From positions 1-64,000 of the forward strand of contig NZ_MDAG01000008.1 in NCBI RefSeq assembly GCF_002876705.1: 64,000 nt of DNA, read 5' to 3'. The notes below the pieces were generated by a model, which saw only the letters and a list, made by a program, of their open reading frames with translations, was not told where the DNA came from and made no database searches. Made by a program: the position numbers and the translations under genes. Shown piece after piece: positions 50,214 to 59,569 of this stretch. Positions within the stretch are counted from its first letter, which is position 1. Each line of letters begins with the position of its first letter. This DNA comes from Enterovibrio norvegicus_B. GTDB taxonomy: Bacteria > Pseudomonadota > Gammaproteobacteria > Enterobacterales > Vibrionaceae.

Positions 50214-51559
50214 GCCGAATGAAACGCACACTCATCGCTGCGCTGTCTGTCAGTGCGCTTCTCTCTCCTTTGCCCGCATTGAGCGACTTGGTGACCGACA
50301 CTAATCTTGCTCAGCAGCAATCGAATGCGCACAACGCGACTCGCGAAGCGGGGTTTGAAGACACCGAGCAGAGCTTGAAAGCGCAATTGGCTGTGCTAGA
50401 AGCACAACATGCTGCGCTAGAAATTGAAACACAAACCCTGAGCGATACCTTTAGCGACAACGAACAGTATTTAGCCGAGCTTGATGAATCCCTTCGCTTG
50501 GAAACGGGCACATTGGGTGAGCTTTTCGGCGTGCTTCGTCAATCTAGCCGCGAGCTGAAAAACGAACGTGTTGATGCTCCCGCAGCCATTGGCCAGTCTG
50601 ACTATGATGCGGCGCTTGATCTGATTTTGGATGCGAAGACCTTACCGTCACTGTCTGCCCTGAATACCGTTTGGCATGGTATGCAAGCAGAGCTAGAAAA
50701 CGGACACGTGATTGCGCCATTGACGCTGAATGTGCGTGATGCAGAAGGCGTAGTTACTGAACGTGCCGTCACACGCTTAGGTAACATTGGGTTGGTGGAT
50801 CAACACGGCTACCTTGGTTGGAACAGTGCGAAGCAGCAAGCTAACCTGTTGCCTGTTCAACCTAAACATGGCCTAACGTCGAACTCGTTAGCACAAGCTA
50901 ATGCGGGTGACAGCGTGATCCTCGATCCGACCCGTACCGAATTACTCCAACAATTGGCCTTTACCCCAACCTTGAGCGAACGATTTGAGCAGGGCGGTCT
51001 CGTCGGGAAAATCATCGCTGTGTTGCTGTTTGTTGGACTTGCGATCAGTGCGGTTCGCGGTGTGTCTTTGTTCCGCGCCCGTGTGGCGATTCGCAAGCAA
51101 ATGAAACACCCAGAAACAGCGGGTGATAACCCACTTGGACGCATTCTGTCTGTGTATCAACAAGCACCGAACCGTTCACTGGATGCGCTTGAGCTTCACT
51201 TGCTTGAAGCCATTGTCGATGAACAACAGGGCTTTGAAAAAGGTCTCTCAATGCTCAAGTTGCTTGCGGCCCTCGCGCCTATGTTGGGTCTGTTGGGCAC
51301 AGTGACAGGCATGATTGAAACCTTCCAAGTGATCACCCAGTTCGGTAACGGCGACCCAACCGTGATGGCGGGTGGTATTTCCATGGCGCTTATCACCACG
51401 GTGCTTGGCCTTGTTGCTGCAATGCCATTGCTATTGGCGCACAACGTATTGAGCACGCAAGCGGAAACCTTGCGCGGCATGCTAGAGAAAGTCGGCATTA
51501 GCTTGGTGGCGCAGCAGTCTGATCTGGCTGATAACACGGTGACCAAGGCAATCGCATGA
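50210..51559 (+). CDS. ttpC: TtpC-like MotA/TolQ/ExbB proton channel protein
   Basis: 449 aa, much longer than ExbB. A signal-like N-terminus (about 1-25, PALS) leads to a periplasmic coiled coil (about 45-95, LKAQLAVLEAQHAALEIE), then a soluble domain and a C-terminal MotA/TolQ/ExbB domain (about 265-440): VGKIIAVLLFVGLAISAVRGVSLF, LKLLAALAPMLGLLGTVTGMIETFQ and MALITTVLGLVAAMPLLLAHN. TtpC is essential with the TonB2 proteins for siderophore uptake in vibrios. It overlaps DUF3450 and ExbB genes by 4 bases on each side. Confidence 0.9.
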   Translation: MSRMKRTLIAALSVSALLSPLPALSDLVTDTNLAQQQSNAHNATREAGFEDTEQSLKAQLAVLEAQHAALEIETQTLSDTFSDNEQYLAELDESLRLETGTLGELFGVLRQSSRELKNERVDAPAAIGQSDYDAALDLILDAKTLPSLSALNTVWHGMQAELENGHVIAPLTLNVRDAEGVVTERAVTRLGNIGLVDQHGYLGWNSAKQQANLLPVQPKHGLTSNSLAQANAGDSVILDPTRTELLQQLAFTPTLSERFEQGGLVGKIIAVLLFVGLAISAVRGVSLFRARVAIRKQMKHPETAGDNPLGRILSVYQQAPNRSLDALELHLLEAIVDEQQGFEKGLSMLKLLAALAPMLGLLGTVTGMIETFQVITQFGNGDPTVMAGGISMALITTVLGLVAAMPLLLAHNVLSTQAETLRGMLEKVGISLVAQQSDLADNTVTKAIA

Positions 51560-52161
51560 CCGATCTAGGCACCGAACTGAGTAACGAACTAGCAACAGTG
51601 GCTTCTCAACCTCTCGCGGCTGGCCTGTTCGATGGGCAATTGCTTGAACAGGGTTGGCAATCGCTCTCCATGTTCATGCAGCAGGGCGGCCCCATACTAT
51701 GGGGCTTGGCGCTGGTCGGTGCCGCAAGTTGGTTAGTGGTGATCGAGCGATTGATTTACGTGTTCAATGTGTTTCCAAAACAGGAAAAACACTGGATTGA
51801 ACAGTGGCGTCAGCGCAAAGGCCAACGCGAATGGGCATCACGCGCCATTCGAGATGGCTGGCTATTTGAAGCGCATGTGTCGCTGCACCGCAACCTCAAT
51901 TTACTCAAAGCATTAGTGTCACTGTGTCCCATGTTGGGGCTATTGGGCACCGTCACTGGCATGATCACTGTGTTTGATGTGATGGCCGTGCAAGGCACGG
52001 GAGAGCCACGTTTGATGGCGGCGGGTATTTCAATGGCAACCCTTCCGACGATGGCGGGCATGGTTGTGGCGCTTGCGGGCATGTTCGCGCAAGCCCGAAT
52101 TTCTAAAGTTTGTGAGCGCCGTGAAGCGTCGCTGACGAAAGCATTAAGGAGTCGCTCGTGA
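51556..52161 (+). CDS. exbB2: ExbB-like proton channel protein of the TonB2 system
   Basis: 201 aa with three membrane helices. First helix GPILWGLALVGAASWLVVIERLIYVF, then LVSLCPMLGLLGTVTGMITVFDVMA and ISMATLPTMAGMVVALAGMFAQARI form the channel. With ExbD it couples proton flow to TonB. Overlaps of 4 bases with the genes before and after imply tight translational coupling. Confidence 0.92.
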   Translation: MTDLGTELSNELATVASQPLAAGLFDGQLLEQGWQSLSMFMQQGGPILWGLALVGAASWLVVIERLIYVFNVFPKQEKHWIEQWRQRKGQREWASRAIRDGWLFEAHVSLHRNLNLLKALVSLCPMLGLLGTVTGMITVFDVMAVQGTGEPRLMAAGISMATLPTMAGMVVALAGMFAQARISKVCERREASLTKALRSRS

Positions 52162-52562
52162 GATTTCAGCGTGCGCAAAAAAATCGTGAAGACGCTCAAA
52201 TTGATCTCACGTCGATGCTCGACATCGTTTTTATCATGCTGATTTTCTTTATCGTGACGAGCTCGTTTGTGCGTGAATCCGGTGTGGATGTAAACCGTCC
52301 TTCTGCTAGCAATGCTTCTGCCAAAGCCAGCGCCGGTATTTTCGTGGCGATTACCGCCAACAATGACATCTACATTGATCAGCGTGTCATTGATGCAGAA
52401 CGTGTCGAAGCGACATTGGAGCGCCTGTTGATAGATCAACCCGAAGCGTCTTTAGTGATTCAAGCCGATGAACACGCCTATAACGGCACTGTGGTCACGG
52501 TGATCGATGCCGCTAAAAGTGCGGGTATTGCCAATATCGCGTTGGCGGCGGAGCAACCCTAA
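52158..52562 (+). CDS. exbD2: ExbD/TolR-type protein of the TonB2 system
   Basis: 134 aa. One N-terminal helix contains the essential Asp (Asp22) in LTSMLDIVFIMLIFFIVTSSFV, followed by a periplasmic TolR-like domain ending ADEHAYNGTVVTVIDAAKSAGIANIALA. It uses proton-motive force together with ExbB to drive TonB. The stop overlaps the tonB start by one base. Confidence 0.93.
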   Translation: MRFQRAQKNREDAQIDLTSMLDIVFIMLIFFIVTSSFVRESGVDVNRPSASNASAKASAGIFVAITANNDIYIDQRVIDAERVEATLERLLIDQPEASLVIQADEHAYNGTVVTVIDAAKSAGIANIALAAEQP

Positions 52563-53257
52563 TGTCACGTTGGGTTATTGCACTGCCTTTGGCGATTGCG
52601 TGTGTGTCTGGCCTGTTTCTATTGATGGCAGCCATGGTGACACCGACAACGTTTAAAGACGATGAAAACAAAAGCGGCATGGTGTTTGATTTGGTGATGC
52701 AAGAGCCTGAAATGGAACTGAATCGACGCCATCGCGACGTACCGCCAAAGCCGGAAGAACCGCAAGAGCCTATGTCTCAGCCTGCACAAGCAGCGGCGCC
52801 TCAAACACAGACACAGACCTTGTCTTCCCCGCTCCCTCAGTTATCGTTTGATATGCAGGTAGAAGGGATCAGCATTTCAGCGCCAACGTTTGAGCAGCCT
52901 GTTGTTGCAGAAAGTGCGGTGGGAGAGATTGCCGATGTCAGTCTTGCTGCGCCGATAGCATCAGATTTGGATGGCACGTCGAATCAACAAGCCATGCCAA
53001 TGTATCGATCAGAGCCGAGCTACCCTGCGAAGGCACTGCGTCGCCGCATTGAAGGGTTTGTGGTGATCCGTTTTACCATTGATGAAACCGGGCGTCCGCA
53101 AGATTTAGAAGTGGTAGAGGCCTCGCCGAAGCGCGTTTTTGAACGCGATGCCATGCGCGCCCTAAAGCGTTGGAAATACCAACCAAAACGTCTTGACGGT
53201 AAAGCCATCAAGCAACCGAATCAAACAGCAAAAATAGAGTTTAAGTTAGCCAAATGA
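52562..53257 (+). CDS. tonB2: TonB-type energy transducer (TonB2)
   Basis: 231 aa. N-terminal helix (about 5-27), a shorter Pro-rich section (PPKPEEPQEPMSQP) than in classical TonB, then the TonB C-terminal domain: EPSYPAKALRRRIEGFVVIRFTIDETGRP, then RDAMRALKRWKYQPKRLDGK. The shorter linker is usual for TonB2-type proteins, which cross the periplasm with help from TtpC or other parts. Coupled to exbD2 (1-base overlap) and the TPR gene (4-base overlap). Confidence 0.93.
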   Translation: MSRWVIALPLAIACVSGLFLLMAAMVTPTTFKDDENKSGMVFDLVMQEPEMELNRRHRDVPPKPEEPQEPMSQPAQAAAPQTQTQTLSSPLPQLSFDMQVEGISISAPTFEQPVVAESAVGEIADVSLAAPIASDLDGTSNQQAMPMYRSEPSYPAKALRRRIEGFVVIRFTIDETGRPQDLEVVEASPKRVFERDAMRALKRWKYQPKRLDGKAIKQPNQTAKIEFKLAK

Positions 53258-54471
53258 TGTGTCGTCGCACCTTCTCATTGTCAAAAGCCATTCGCTGCGT
53301 GTGTCTCGCTGTCGCGCTATGTTCAGCGCCGTCGTTTGCTGCACAATTGTCGCAAGGCACTGTGCTGAAAGTACAGAAAGCGTTCGCGTTTCAAGAGAAG
53401 GAAGCGTGGCATGATGCGATTACTGTATTGCGTGAAATAGAGACCAAGAAAGCCTACGATCGCGCTTACGTTGATCGCATGCTGGGTGTGTTGTATTGGC
53501 AAACAGATGATGTGAACGCCGCGATGCGTTTTCTAGAGAAAGCGGTCAAAAGCGATGCGTTGTCGGGTGACGAAATGCGTTCAGCACAACGCATGCTTGC
53601 GGATTTGTACTTGTCGAACGGCAACTATAAATCCGCCGCATCGCTGTATTCACAGCTGGTAAAAACCGCCAAAGACAAAAAAGAGTCAGCAGAGCTGTGG
53701 TTGCGTTTGGCTCAGGCGAATTATCAACGCAAGGCGTGGAAAAGCACGCTGACCGCCATTAACAAGCACCTTACTTTGACCTCGCCGGATACGGTGTCAG
53801 CACTTTCGATCAAGCTGGGCGCAGAACTTCAACTGTCCCGCTGGAAGCGCGCAAATAGCACCCTGGAACACCTCATCGCCCTTGAGCCCAAGAAAAAGGT
53901 ATGGTGGATACAACGCGCAGGCAACTATCAACGTTTAGCGCAGCCTGAGAACATGCTGAGCACATTACTTCTCGCGCAACGTGAAGGCATTGAACTGACC
54001 ACCTCAGAGCAAAGAACCATCGCGCAGCTATATGCGCAAAAAGGCGTGCCGGAAAAAGCCGCGTTAGTGTTAGACAGCTTACCCGCTTCAGAACAAGATG
54101 CAGTGACCCTGTCGCAGAGTGCCTCTTACTGGCAGCATGCCAAAGAGTGGGAGAACGCCATCTCAGTATGGAAGAAAGCCGCAAATGCCGATAACACGTA
54201 CCGTTGGCAATTGGCTCAGCTTCAACTTCAACAAGGGCTTTATGTAGAAGCACTGTCGAGCTTGAACAAAGTGACATCGCCTGAGAAAAAAGCCTCGGTA
54301 GAAATGCTACGGGCAACGGCGTATGACAAACTGGAACAGGCCGACAATGCCTTGCTCCATGCAAAGCGTGCGTATGATCTTCTCCCATCGCCGAAGAGCG
54401 AAAGCTGGGTGAACTACCTGACCCAGAAACGAAAAATGGCCAAGGTTTCAGCAACCCCTCAAGTGCACTAA
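53254..54471 (+). CDS. TPR-repeat periplasmic protein, last gene of the TonB2 operon
   Basis: 405 aa. Signal peptide (about 1-27, cut after SFA) and tandem TPR-like helices throughout: AFAFQEKEAWHDAITVLREI, YVDRMLGVLYWQTDDVNAAMRFLEKA, MLADLYLSNGNYKSAASLYSQL and later pairs. The equivalent Vibrio TonB2 loci end with such a TPR gene (TtpB-type). It probably scaffolds the TonB2 complex in the periplasm. It overlaps tonB2 by 4 bases. Confidence 0.88.
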   Translation: MMCRRTFSLSKAIRCVCLAVALCSAPSFAAQLSQGTVLKVQKAFAFQEKEAWHDAITVLREIETKKAYDRAYVDRMLGVLYWQTDDVNAAMRFLEKAVKSDALSGDEMRSAQRMLADLYLSNGNYKSAASLYSQLVKTAKDKKESAELWLRLAQANYQRKAWKSTLTAINKHLTLTSPDTVSALSIKLGAELQLSRWKRANSTLEHLIALEPKKKVWWIQRAGNYQRLAQPENMLSTLLLAQREGIELTTSEQRTIAQLYAQKGVPEKAALVLDSLPASEQDAVTLSQSASYWQHAKEWENAISVWKKAANADNTYRWQLAQLQLQQGLYVEALSSLNKVTSPEKKASVEMLRATAYDKLEQADNALLHAKRAYDLLPSPKSESWVNYLTQKRKMAKVSATPQVH

Positions 54472-54513
54472 ATACGCAGTAACATTTATTGTGTCGTTCT
54501 CCTTTTTTATTAG

Positions 54514-54543
54514 TTGATAATCGCGTCAATACCGCCGTATTAT
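54514..54543 (+). promoter_or_regulatory. Consensus-like sigma-70 promoter for the YgjV-like gene
   Basis: TTGATA (54514-54519) and TATTAT (54538-54543) are separated by 18 bases. The leader to the start codon is about 140 bases and contains a hairpin AACCCCA / TGGGGTT (54563-54583), possibly attenuator-like, without a T-run. Confidence 0.5.
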
Positions 54544-54689
54544 CCTTGCCTAATCTTACAAGAACCCCATTTTTATTGGGGTTGTTAGGTGAATACTCGG
54601 CCATCAGAGAAGTACACCTTCTCAGCCGGTTAAGGAAAACACGCGAAAGGGCAACATTGCTCACTCGTATTATCAAGAGAACACGCTGA

Positions 54690-55238
54690 ATGACGCTAGA
54701 CCTGATCACCGACATCCTTGGTTGGACATCGGTTGCTTTCTATATTTCTATCACCATCTTCAACACCATGAAGTTCACCCGTTTTGCCGCGTTTGGCTCT
54801 GCCGCCAACGATACACTCTGGGCATTTTTAATGGGCTGGTGGCCTAAAGTCATTCTCAACCTCTCTGTTGCTTCCTTGAACACCTATCGTTACGCGAAGG
54901 ATTTCACCTCAGCGCCTAAGTCGGTGATCATGGGCTTAGGTGGCTTGATGGCGGCGGGTATTCTTTACATCGCTTATGTTGCCGTATCGGGTTTCATCGC
55001 TGATCCCACTTTGGCAGTGGCGCTTCAATTCGCCGATTTAGGTGTGATTCTCGCGGCGTTGTACATGACCACTTTGACGAACTACCGCAAGCTGATGCTA
55101 CTTTCAGGCTTCATCGGTATGGCGGCTTACTATGGCAACGACCAAATGATGATCATCAAAGCGCTGGTCATCGGCATCATGACGTACAAGCTGCTTTTCG
55201 ATAAATCACAGAATGTTGAAACGGCGAACGCTGCGTAA
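54690..55238 (+). CDS. YgjV-like inner membrane protein
   Basis: 182 aa, with about five or six hydrophobic segments. DILGWTSVAFYISITIFNTMKFTRFAAFGSAANDTLWAFLMGWWPKVILNLSVASLNTYR is the layout of the YgjV (Imp-YgjV) family, in which repeated NxxR and GW positions recall the nicotinamide-riboside/sugar-transporter-like MtN3/PQ-loop proteins. The role is unknown. A good promoter lies about 150 bases upstream and a strong terminator follows. Confidence 0.75.
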   Translation: MTLDLITDILGWTSVAFYISITIFNTMKFTRFAAFGSAANDTLWAFLMGWWPKVILNLSVASLNTYRYAKDFTSAPKSVIMGLGGLMAAGILYIAYVAVSGFIADPTLAVALQFADLGVILAALYMTTLTNYRKLMLLSGFIGMAAYYGNDQMMIIKALVIGIMTYKLLFDKSQNVETANAA

Positions 55239-55268
55239 AAATAATGCGGCTTCGACGAGAGAAAACAC

Positions 55269-55300
55269 AAAAACGGCACTGCTTGCAGTGCCGTTTTTTA
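55269..55300. terminator. Bidirectional Rho-independent terminator
   Basis: A 14-bp perfect stem (55269-55282 with 55285-55298), A-rich and T-rich at the ends, between the convergent YgjV-like and flavoprotein genes. Confidence 0.93.
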
Positions 55301-55317
55301 TGGGGGGAGAAAAGCGG

Positions 55318-56724
55318 TTATTCAGCGGTCAGCGGTTTAAGGCCAGCTAAAATCGTTGGCAGAAGCTCGGACACCGTTGGGTGGACAGGCAAGGCTTGCT
55401 GCATGATGCGATAGCTCGCACCCGTTGCCATGTAGTTGGTGATTACCGAAATGATCTCGTCGCCGTTGAGGCCAAACACGGTTGCACCGAGGAATTGCTC
55501 GGTATCACCATCAACAATCAATCGGATCAAACCACGCGTTTCACTCTCTTCTTTGGCGCGACTGACGTTGGCCATTTTCATGTCTGAAATCAGAATATTC
55601 TGGCCTTCGGCAACCCGCTTTTTCGCGTCAGTCATTGAGAGGCCAACACGGCCTAACGGTGGATCCGTAAACATGGCATACGTTGTTGGACGTTGGTCTG
55701 CACCTTTCCATTGATACAAATCCTGCATGCCATCCAGCGAGGCTAAAACAATCTCATGATCATGGTAGCTCGTGTGCGTAAACGCACCGCGGCGGTTAAC
55801 GTCGCCCAGCGCCCAAATGCCGGGCACATTGGTTTGCAGTTGGGGATTGGTTTTGATGTAACCACGGTCATCGCGCTCCACACCCACACTTTCTAGTGCC
55901 AAGTTTTCGGTGTTTGGTACACGTCCTGTCGCGAAGAGAATGTGGCTAGCTTCGAGGACTTCACCGTTCCCTAAGGTCACCGTTACGCCGCCATTGTCCG
56001 TGGGAGCTAACGACGTCATCGCGGCTTCAAGATACAGATTCACGCCTTCATCTTTCATCATGTCGGCAATGATATCGGACACATCCGGGTCTTCGCGTTC
56101 AGCCAGTGCATCCGCGCGATGGAGTATCGAAACCTCAGACCCTAATCGACGGAATATCTGTGCCATTTCGAGGCCAATGTAGCTGCCTCCTACGATCACG
56201 AGGTGTGATGGTCGCTCGTTTAGCGCAAGTAGCCCGCGGTTGTCTAAATGGCGAACGCTATCAAGCCCGGTAACCGGCGGGGTAAAAGAGCGAGTGCCCG
56301 TATTCAAAAAGACGTCAGGCGCGGCGAGACGGCGGCCGTCAACGTCGACGAGAAACTTATCGCCGTCTTTACCGGCAATTTGCCCCCAACCAAAGATCAC
56401 CTCGATATTGTCGAAGCTGTTTAGCCACTGCGTCAATCCAGCTCGAGAGGTGTTCACGCGCTCACGCATGCGTTCCATGGCCGCCAAAAAGTCGATCTGA
56501 ACGTCCCCAGCAGACACACCAAACTCCTCGGCATGTTTGACCATGTGTGCCACTTTCGCTGACTTACGTAACGTTTTTGTCGGCGTACAGCCATTGTTGA
56601 CACAGGTTCCTCCCAATTGGTCGCCTTCTATGAGTGCAACGCGAAAACCACGCTTTGCCAATTGTGCTGCCAGCGCAGGCGCTGCTTGGCCAGACCCGAT
56701 CACTATTTTGTCAAATTGCTCCAT
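55318..56724 (-). CDS. FAD-dependent pyridine nucleotide-disulfide oxidoreductase, mercuric-reductase-like
   Basis: 468 aa from ATG 56724. FAD-binding IVIGSGQAAPALAAQLAKRG and the redox disulfide GGTCVNNGCTPTKT (Cys41, Cys46) open the protein; NAD-binding VIVGGSYIGLEMAQIFRRLGSEV, ILFATGRVPNTENL, GIWALGDVNRRGAFTH and the dimer-domain HPTVSELLPTILAGL follow. It lacks the C-terminal Cys pair and NmerA domain that true mercuric reductase needs, so it is an uncharacterised member of that group, perhaps reducing quinones or disulfides. It is monocistronic. Confidence 0.9.
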   Translation of the reverse strand: MEQFDKIVIGSGQAAPALAAQLAKRGFRVALIEGDQLGGTCVNNGCTPTKTLRKSAKVAHMVKHAEEFGVSAGDVQIDFLAAMERMRERVNTSRAGLTQWLNSFDNIEVIFGWGQIAGKDGDKFLVDVDGRRLAAPDVFLNTGTRSFTPPVTGLDSVRHLDNRGLLALNERPSHLVIVGGSYIGLEMAQIFRRLGSEVSILHRADALAEREDPDVSDIIADMMKDEGVNLYLEAAMTSLAPTDNGGVTVTLGNGEVLEASHILFATGRVPNTENLALESVGVERDDRGYIKTNPQLQTNVPGIWALGDVNRRGAFTHTSYHDHEIVLASLDGMQDLYQWKGADQRPTTYAMFTDPPLGRVGLSMTDAKKRVAEGQNILISDMKMANVSRAKEESETRGLIRLIVDGDTEQFLGATVFGLNGDEIISVITNYMATGASYRIMQQALPVHPTVSELLPTILAGLKPLTAE

Positions 56725-57015
56725 AATACGATTCCCCAATCAGTACATGTATTCAGAATTTTTCGAGCTAATGGCACAGCTCCACTATGCCGCTAGTTCG
56801 TGCATCACTCACGGCATCAACCAGTATTCGATAATTTGAGTATGAAGATTGAGCGGATGGGTCATGTTTGTGACGAGTGGGGAAGAGAGCCGTTAGCGTC
56901 TGCCAAGGTTCGGCGACACGATAAAAGTTGCGAAAAACGCGCATAAGTAGTGGTAAATGACACCTCAGTATTTAGAATGCACGAACTGAAATTATTATCG
57001 AATTAGAGTGACCTT

Positions 57016-57474
57016 ATGCTTCGTGATTACACCTTTGAATGTCTCGTAACCATGCCTCGCCATGAACTGGAAGAGTTTAGTGCTCGAATCATAAGCAAAA
57101 TGGTGCCAGAAGACGTGATGAGTGAAATTTTCACGTTTGAGCAAGAGGAAATAGACAGCGAAGAGCGTTTATTGTCAGCACGTCTTGATGCCATGCTACG
57201 CATGACGGCGATTGCACTGAACGAAACGCAACAAGCGTTTGATGACTCAGAAAACGCCAAGCAAAACAGCGAAAGGATGACGCGATTGATCCTTTGGCAT
57301 TTCTACGCGATTTCGTTCCGTTTGGAACAAGCCATTTCCCTTGAGATCCATTGTGAACACGTTGAAGCATTGCTGAAAAACGCACCTACGGATGTGTTTG
57401 CATGGGTCAAAACCCTCACCGAACTGCTTCACACCTACGCGGAAATCAGCGAGAAGCAAAACCCACAAGGGTGA
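57016..57474 (+). CDS. Helical orphan protein, function unknown
   Basis: 152 aa, almost entirely helical, with acidic and Met-rich segments (EDVMSEIFTFEQEEIDSEERLL, then LDAMLRMTAIALNETQQAFDD) and no membrane segment or signal peptide. I do not recognise a family. The ribosome site before the ATG is weak (GAG). It has its own terminator. Confidence 0.6.
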   Translation: MLRDYTFECLVTMPRHELEEFSARIISKMVPEDVMSEIFTFEQEEIDSEERLLSARLDAMLRMTAIALNETQQAFDDSENAKQNSERMTRLILWHFYAISFRLEQAISLEIHCEHVEALLKNAPTDVFAWVKTLTELLHTYAEISEKQNPQG

Positions 57475-57508
57475 GTAAACCGCTGGGGTAACTCCCTCTG
57501 AGTTTGTA

Positions 57509-57540
57509 GAAACGGCACTGGTATCAGCGCCGTTTTTTTG
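57509..57540. terminator. Rho-independent terminator
   Basis: AAACGGC...GCCGTTT arms with an inner CTG/CAG pairing, followed by seven T, 35 bases past the orphan gene's stop. Confidence 0.85.
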
Positions 57541-57729
57541 TGTCTGGGGGAAAGGAGATATTGGTATTTTTATAAATTGTTTTTGCCCCAAAGTGAGCCA
57601 GTATGATTTTCGATGAGGTGTTTAAAAGTCTCCTATTTACCCTACTATTTATAATCCGAAACGTGCTTTTCCACGGTTGATACACACAGTAAATGCAAAG
57701 ATGTCGCATAATACCGACGTAGCCCCATT

Positions 57730-58176
57730 TTGGGGTTGAATACACTGTTAAATTTTGTGGGGCATCGTATCAATCAACGAAAATTGAAGAAACGCTTCAG
57801 GCGACTAGAGGCTGATTTGGGCAATACATTGAAGCAGCAGGGAGCCAACATTTCGAATTCAGAATTCATGAGTAACTTAGATTTCTGGGTTAGCTATTAT
57901 GTAACGTGTCTCCTTCGGAAAACGGAGCTTCCAAGTGACTTTTGGTGTGATGGCTCGACATGGAATAATGAACGACATTCTCTAGAATTTTATGAGTTGT
58001 CAAAATACCAGTATTCCTTAAAGTGTGAGTTAGATATCCAAGATGAAAAATCATGTTATTGCGGCACTCTCTTGGCAGATATTGAATTTGACCAGAAATT
58101 TAAAAAAGTTATATCTTACAAAATTCTGCTGTCGGTAGAGGATAATGAGTATCTGTTTTCGTCGATGGTGAAGTGA
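57730..58176 (+). CDS. Orphan protein in AT-rich segment
   Basis: Up to 148 aa if the TTG at 57730 is used; a TTG at 57736 is also possible, and no ribosome site is good, so the start is uncertain. The N-terminal third is basic and helical (RINQRKLKKRFRRLEADL), and the rest holds several Cys (VTCLLRK, WCDG, KCELD, SCYCGTL). Base composition is visibly richer in A+T than the surrounding genes. I do not recognise it. Next to it is another orphan on the same strand, 137 bases on. Confidence 0.5.
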   Translation: MGLNTLLNFVGHRINQRKLKKRFRRLEADLGNTLKQQGANISNSEFMSNLDFWVSYYVTCLLRKTELPSDFWCDGSTWNNERHSLEFYELSKYQYSLKCELDIQDEKSCYCGTLLADIEFDQKFKKVISYKILLSVEDNEYLFSSMVK

Positions 58177-58312
58177 AAATTTAACCAGGTCATGAACGGG
58201 ACATCTTGCCAATCTCGAAGCGCTTAGAAGGTGTTGCTAATACATAGGTCTGGTCAGGTTTAGTGCGGGAAAGTACCCGTTATCACAGCGTTGTGTAAAG
58301 GAAGTAAAGAGC

Positions 58313-59074
58313 ATGGAGCTAGTTAATTCGCCAAGTGAAGATTTTCTCTGCGATAGGTATCGTCTAAGCGAGAAACAATCAACGGAAGGCCTTCTAGCGT
58401 TACTTGTTCAGCTGGAACACGAAAATCCCGGTTATATATTTTATCTAACACTTGATGACTTCGGTCAGGCAACTTACACCTCTATGCATTCTAAGATGTC
58501 ATTCGACCTTGATTGTACCGATGGATATGACCTGTCTTCCTTGCCTAGTGAATGCTTTGAGGATGGTGACCATCTGGGGTATTTGAGCCATAAAGAAGAG
58601 TTCTTCATCCGAAAGGGGAATATTGAAAAACAGCTAGATAAAGTCACCTTCGAGAGTGTGTGTGCCAAAGGTATAAGCCTTAGTAATTCAGACTACGACG
58701 ATGAAATTGAATCGTTCAAATATGATCTAGCATCACTCGTAGACGACTGTGCCTTCATTTTGAAAGTGCCAGCTTCTTCCAGTTACGAAGCTCTGTATGC
58801 CTTTCCTAATGGGTACTTCAGTTGCGATTTAAACCCAATGGAAAACACCTTTTTAGCGAAGATGCTTCAGGAACAATTCTCCTATGAATTCATTGGTATG
58901 GGGGCTTCGTACATTGCATTCAAACGTACAAAAGACCTAGAAGAAAAAGATAGGCTGGAGCTTATCGAAACCCTTAATAAGGTTTACTGCGATGATTTTG
59001 ACTTAAAGTTAAGGAATGAGCTCTTGAATACAATTTATTCCAATAACGTCTTAGTTCTAAAGTATACCGAGTAA
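58313..59074 (+). CDS. Acidic orphan protein, DUF4253/immunity-like C-terminus
   Basis: 253 aa. AAGGAAG is at a good distance before the ATG. The protein is strongly acidic (SNSDYDDEIESFKYDLASLVDD), soluble, with no signal. The C-terminal part ALYAFPNGYFSCDLNPMENTF followed by LAKMLQEQFSYEFIGMGASYIAFKR recalls DUF4253-like proteins that are sometimes annotated as immunity proteins; this is a resemblance, not an assignment. Codons are AT-rich. An 11-bp-stem terminator follows. Confidence 0.65.
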   Translation: MELVNSPSEDFLCDRYRLSEKQSTEGLLALLVQLEHENPGYIFYLTLDDFGQATYTSMHSKMSFDLDCTDGYDLSSLPSECFEDGDHLGYLSHKEEFFIRKGNIEKQLDKVTFESVCAKGISLSNSDYDDEIESFKYDLASLVDDCAFILKVPASSSYEALYAFPNGYFSCDLNPMENTFLAKMLQEQFSYEFIGMGASYIAFKRTKDLEEKDRLELIETLNKVYCDDFDLKLRNELLNTIYSNNVLVLKYTE

Positions 59075-59090
59075 TCGCATAACAAATATG

Positions 59091-59120
59091 AATAAGTGTC
59101 GCGCAGCCGACACTTATTTT
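59091..59120 (+). terminator. Rho-independent terminator
   Basis: An 11-bp perfect stem (AATAAGTGTCG at 59091-59101 with 59108-59118) around CGCAGC, then TT, 17 bases after the acidic orphan's stop. Confidence 0.85.
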
Positions 59121-59230
59121 GGGTGTTGAGCAAGCCCGTTTTCGTGATACGACATGATCACTTGCCCAAACTCAAGTTATCCGAAGCGTGGCCCTTTGAG
59201 TAAAGTCGCCAACTCACTTTTGTCCACTTT

Positions 59231-59569
59231 TCAGTCCATTCGGGTAATAAAGGTTTGCTCGTCATCCACAAAAGCCACAAAGCCGCCGTAATAGATAAAC
59301 ACCCGACCACGTCCCTCAACTAAGCAGGCAAGCTGTGGGTTCAAATCTTCTTCGTTATCCTGACTTTGAAAGGTGCCAGTATCGGTGATTACGCCGCTGA
59401 GCGTAGGCAAATATCCATACGTGCGTTTGGCTTGATCAATCAGGTTCAGTTCGCTCGCGGTAGAGAAGCAAAAGGGGATCGCACCAGCTTCTTCGATAAA
59501 CATCGTTTTCAGTTCTTCATAAGCTGTAATCACCAGCCAGTCGATGCCGTTAACATGATGGATAAACAT
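59231..59569 (-). CDS. Small soluble orphan protein
   Basis: 112 aa from ATG 59569 (weak GAGA upstream); the frame stays open to 59653 but the extra part looks non-coding. The sequence FIHHVNGIDWLVITAYEELKTMF, then GVITDTGTF and GRGRVFIYYGGFVAFVDDEQTF is a mixed alpha/beta pattern. I do not recognise the family. It is the only leftward gene in this AT-richer segment. Confidence 0.55.
   Translation of the reverse strand: MFIHHVNGIDWLVITAYEELKTMFIEEAGAIPFCFSTASELNLIDQAKRTYGYLPTLSGVITDTGTFQSQDNEEDLNPQLACLVEGRGRVFIYYGGFVAFVDDEQTFITRMD

Noticed and set aside
50311..52439. Antisense frames of 60-209 codons in the TonB2 operon
   Set aside because: They are shadows of the exbB/ttpC coding strand, with no ribosome sites or family signals.
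55318..56724. True mercuric reductase (merA)
   Set aside because: The C-terminal Cys pair and mer operon neighbours are absent.
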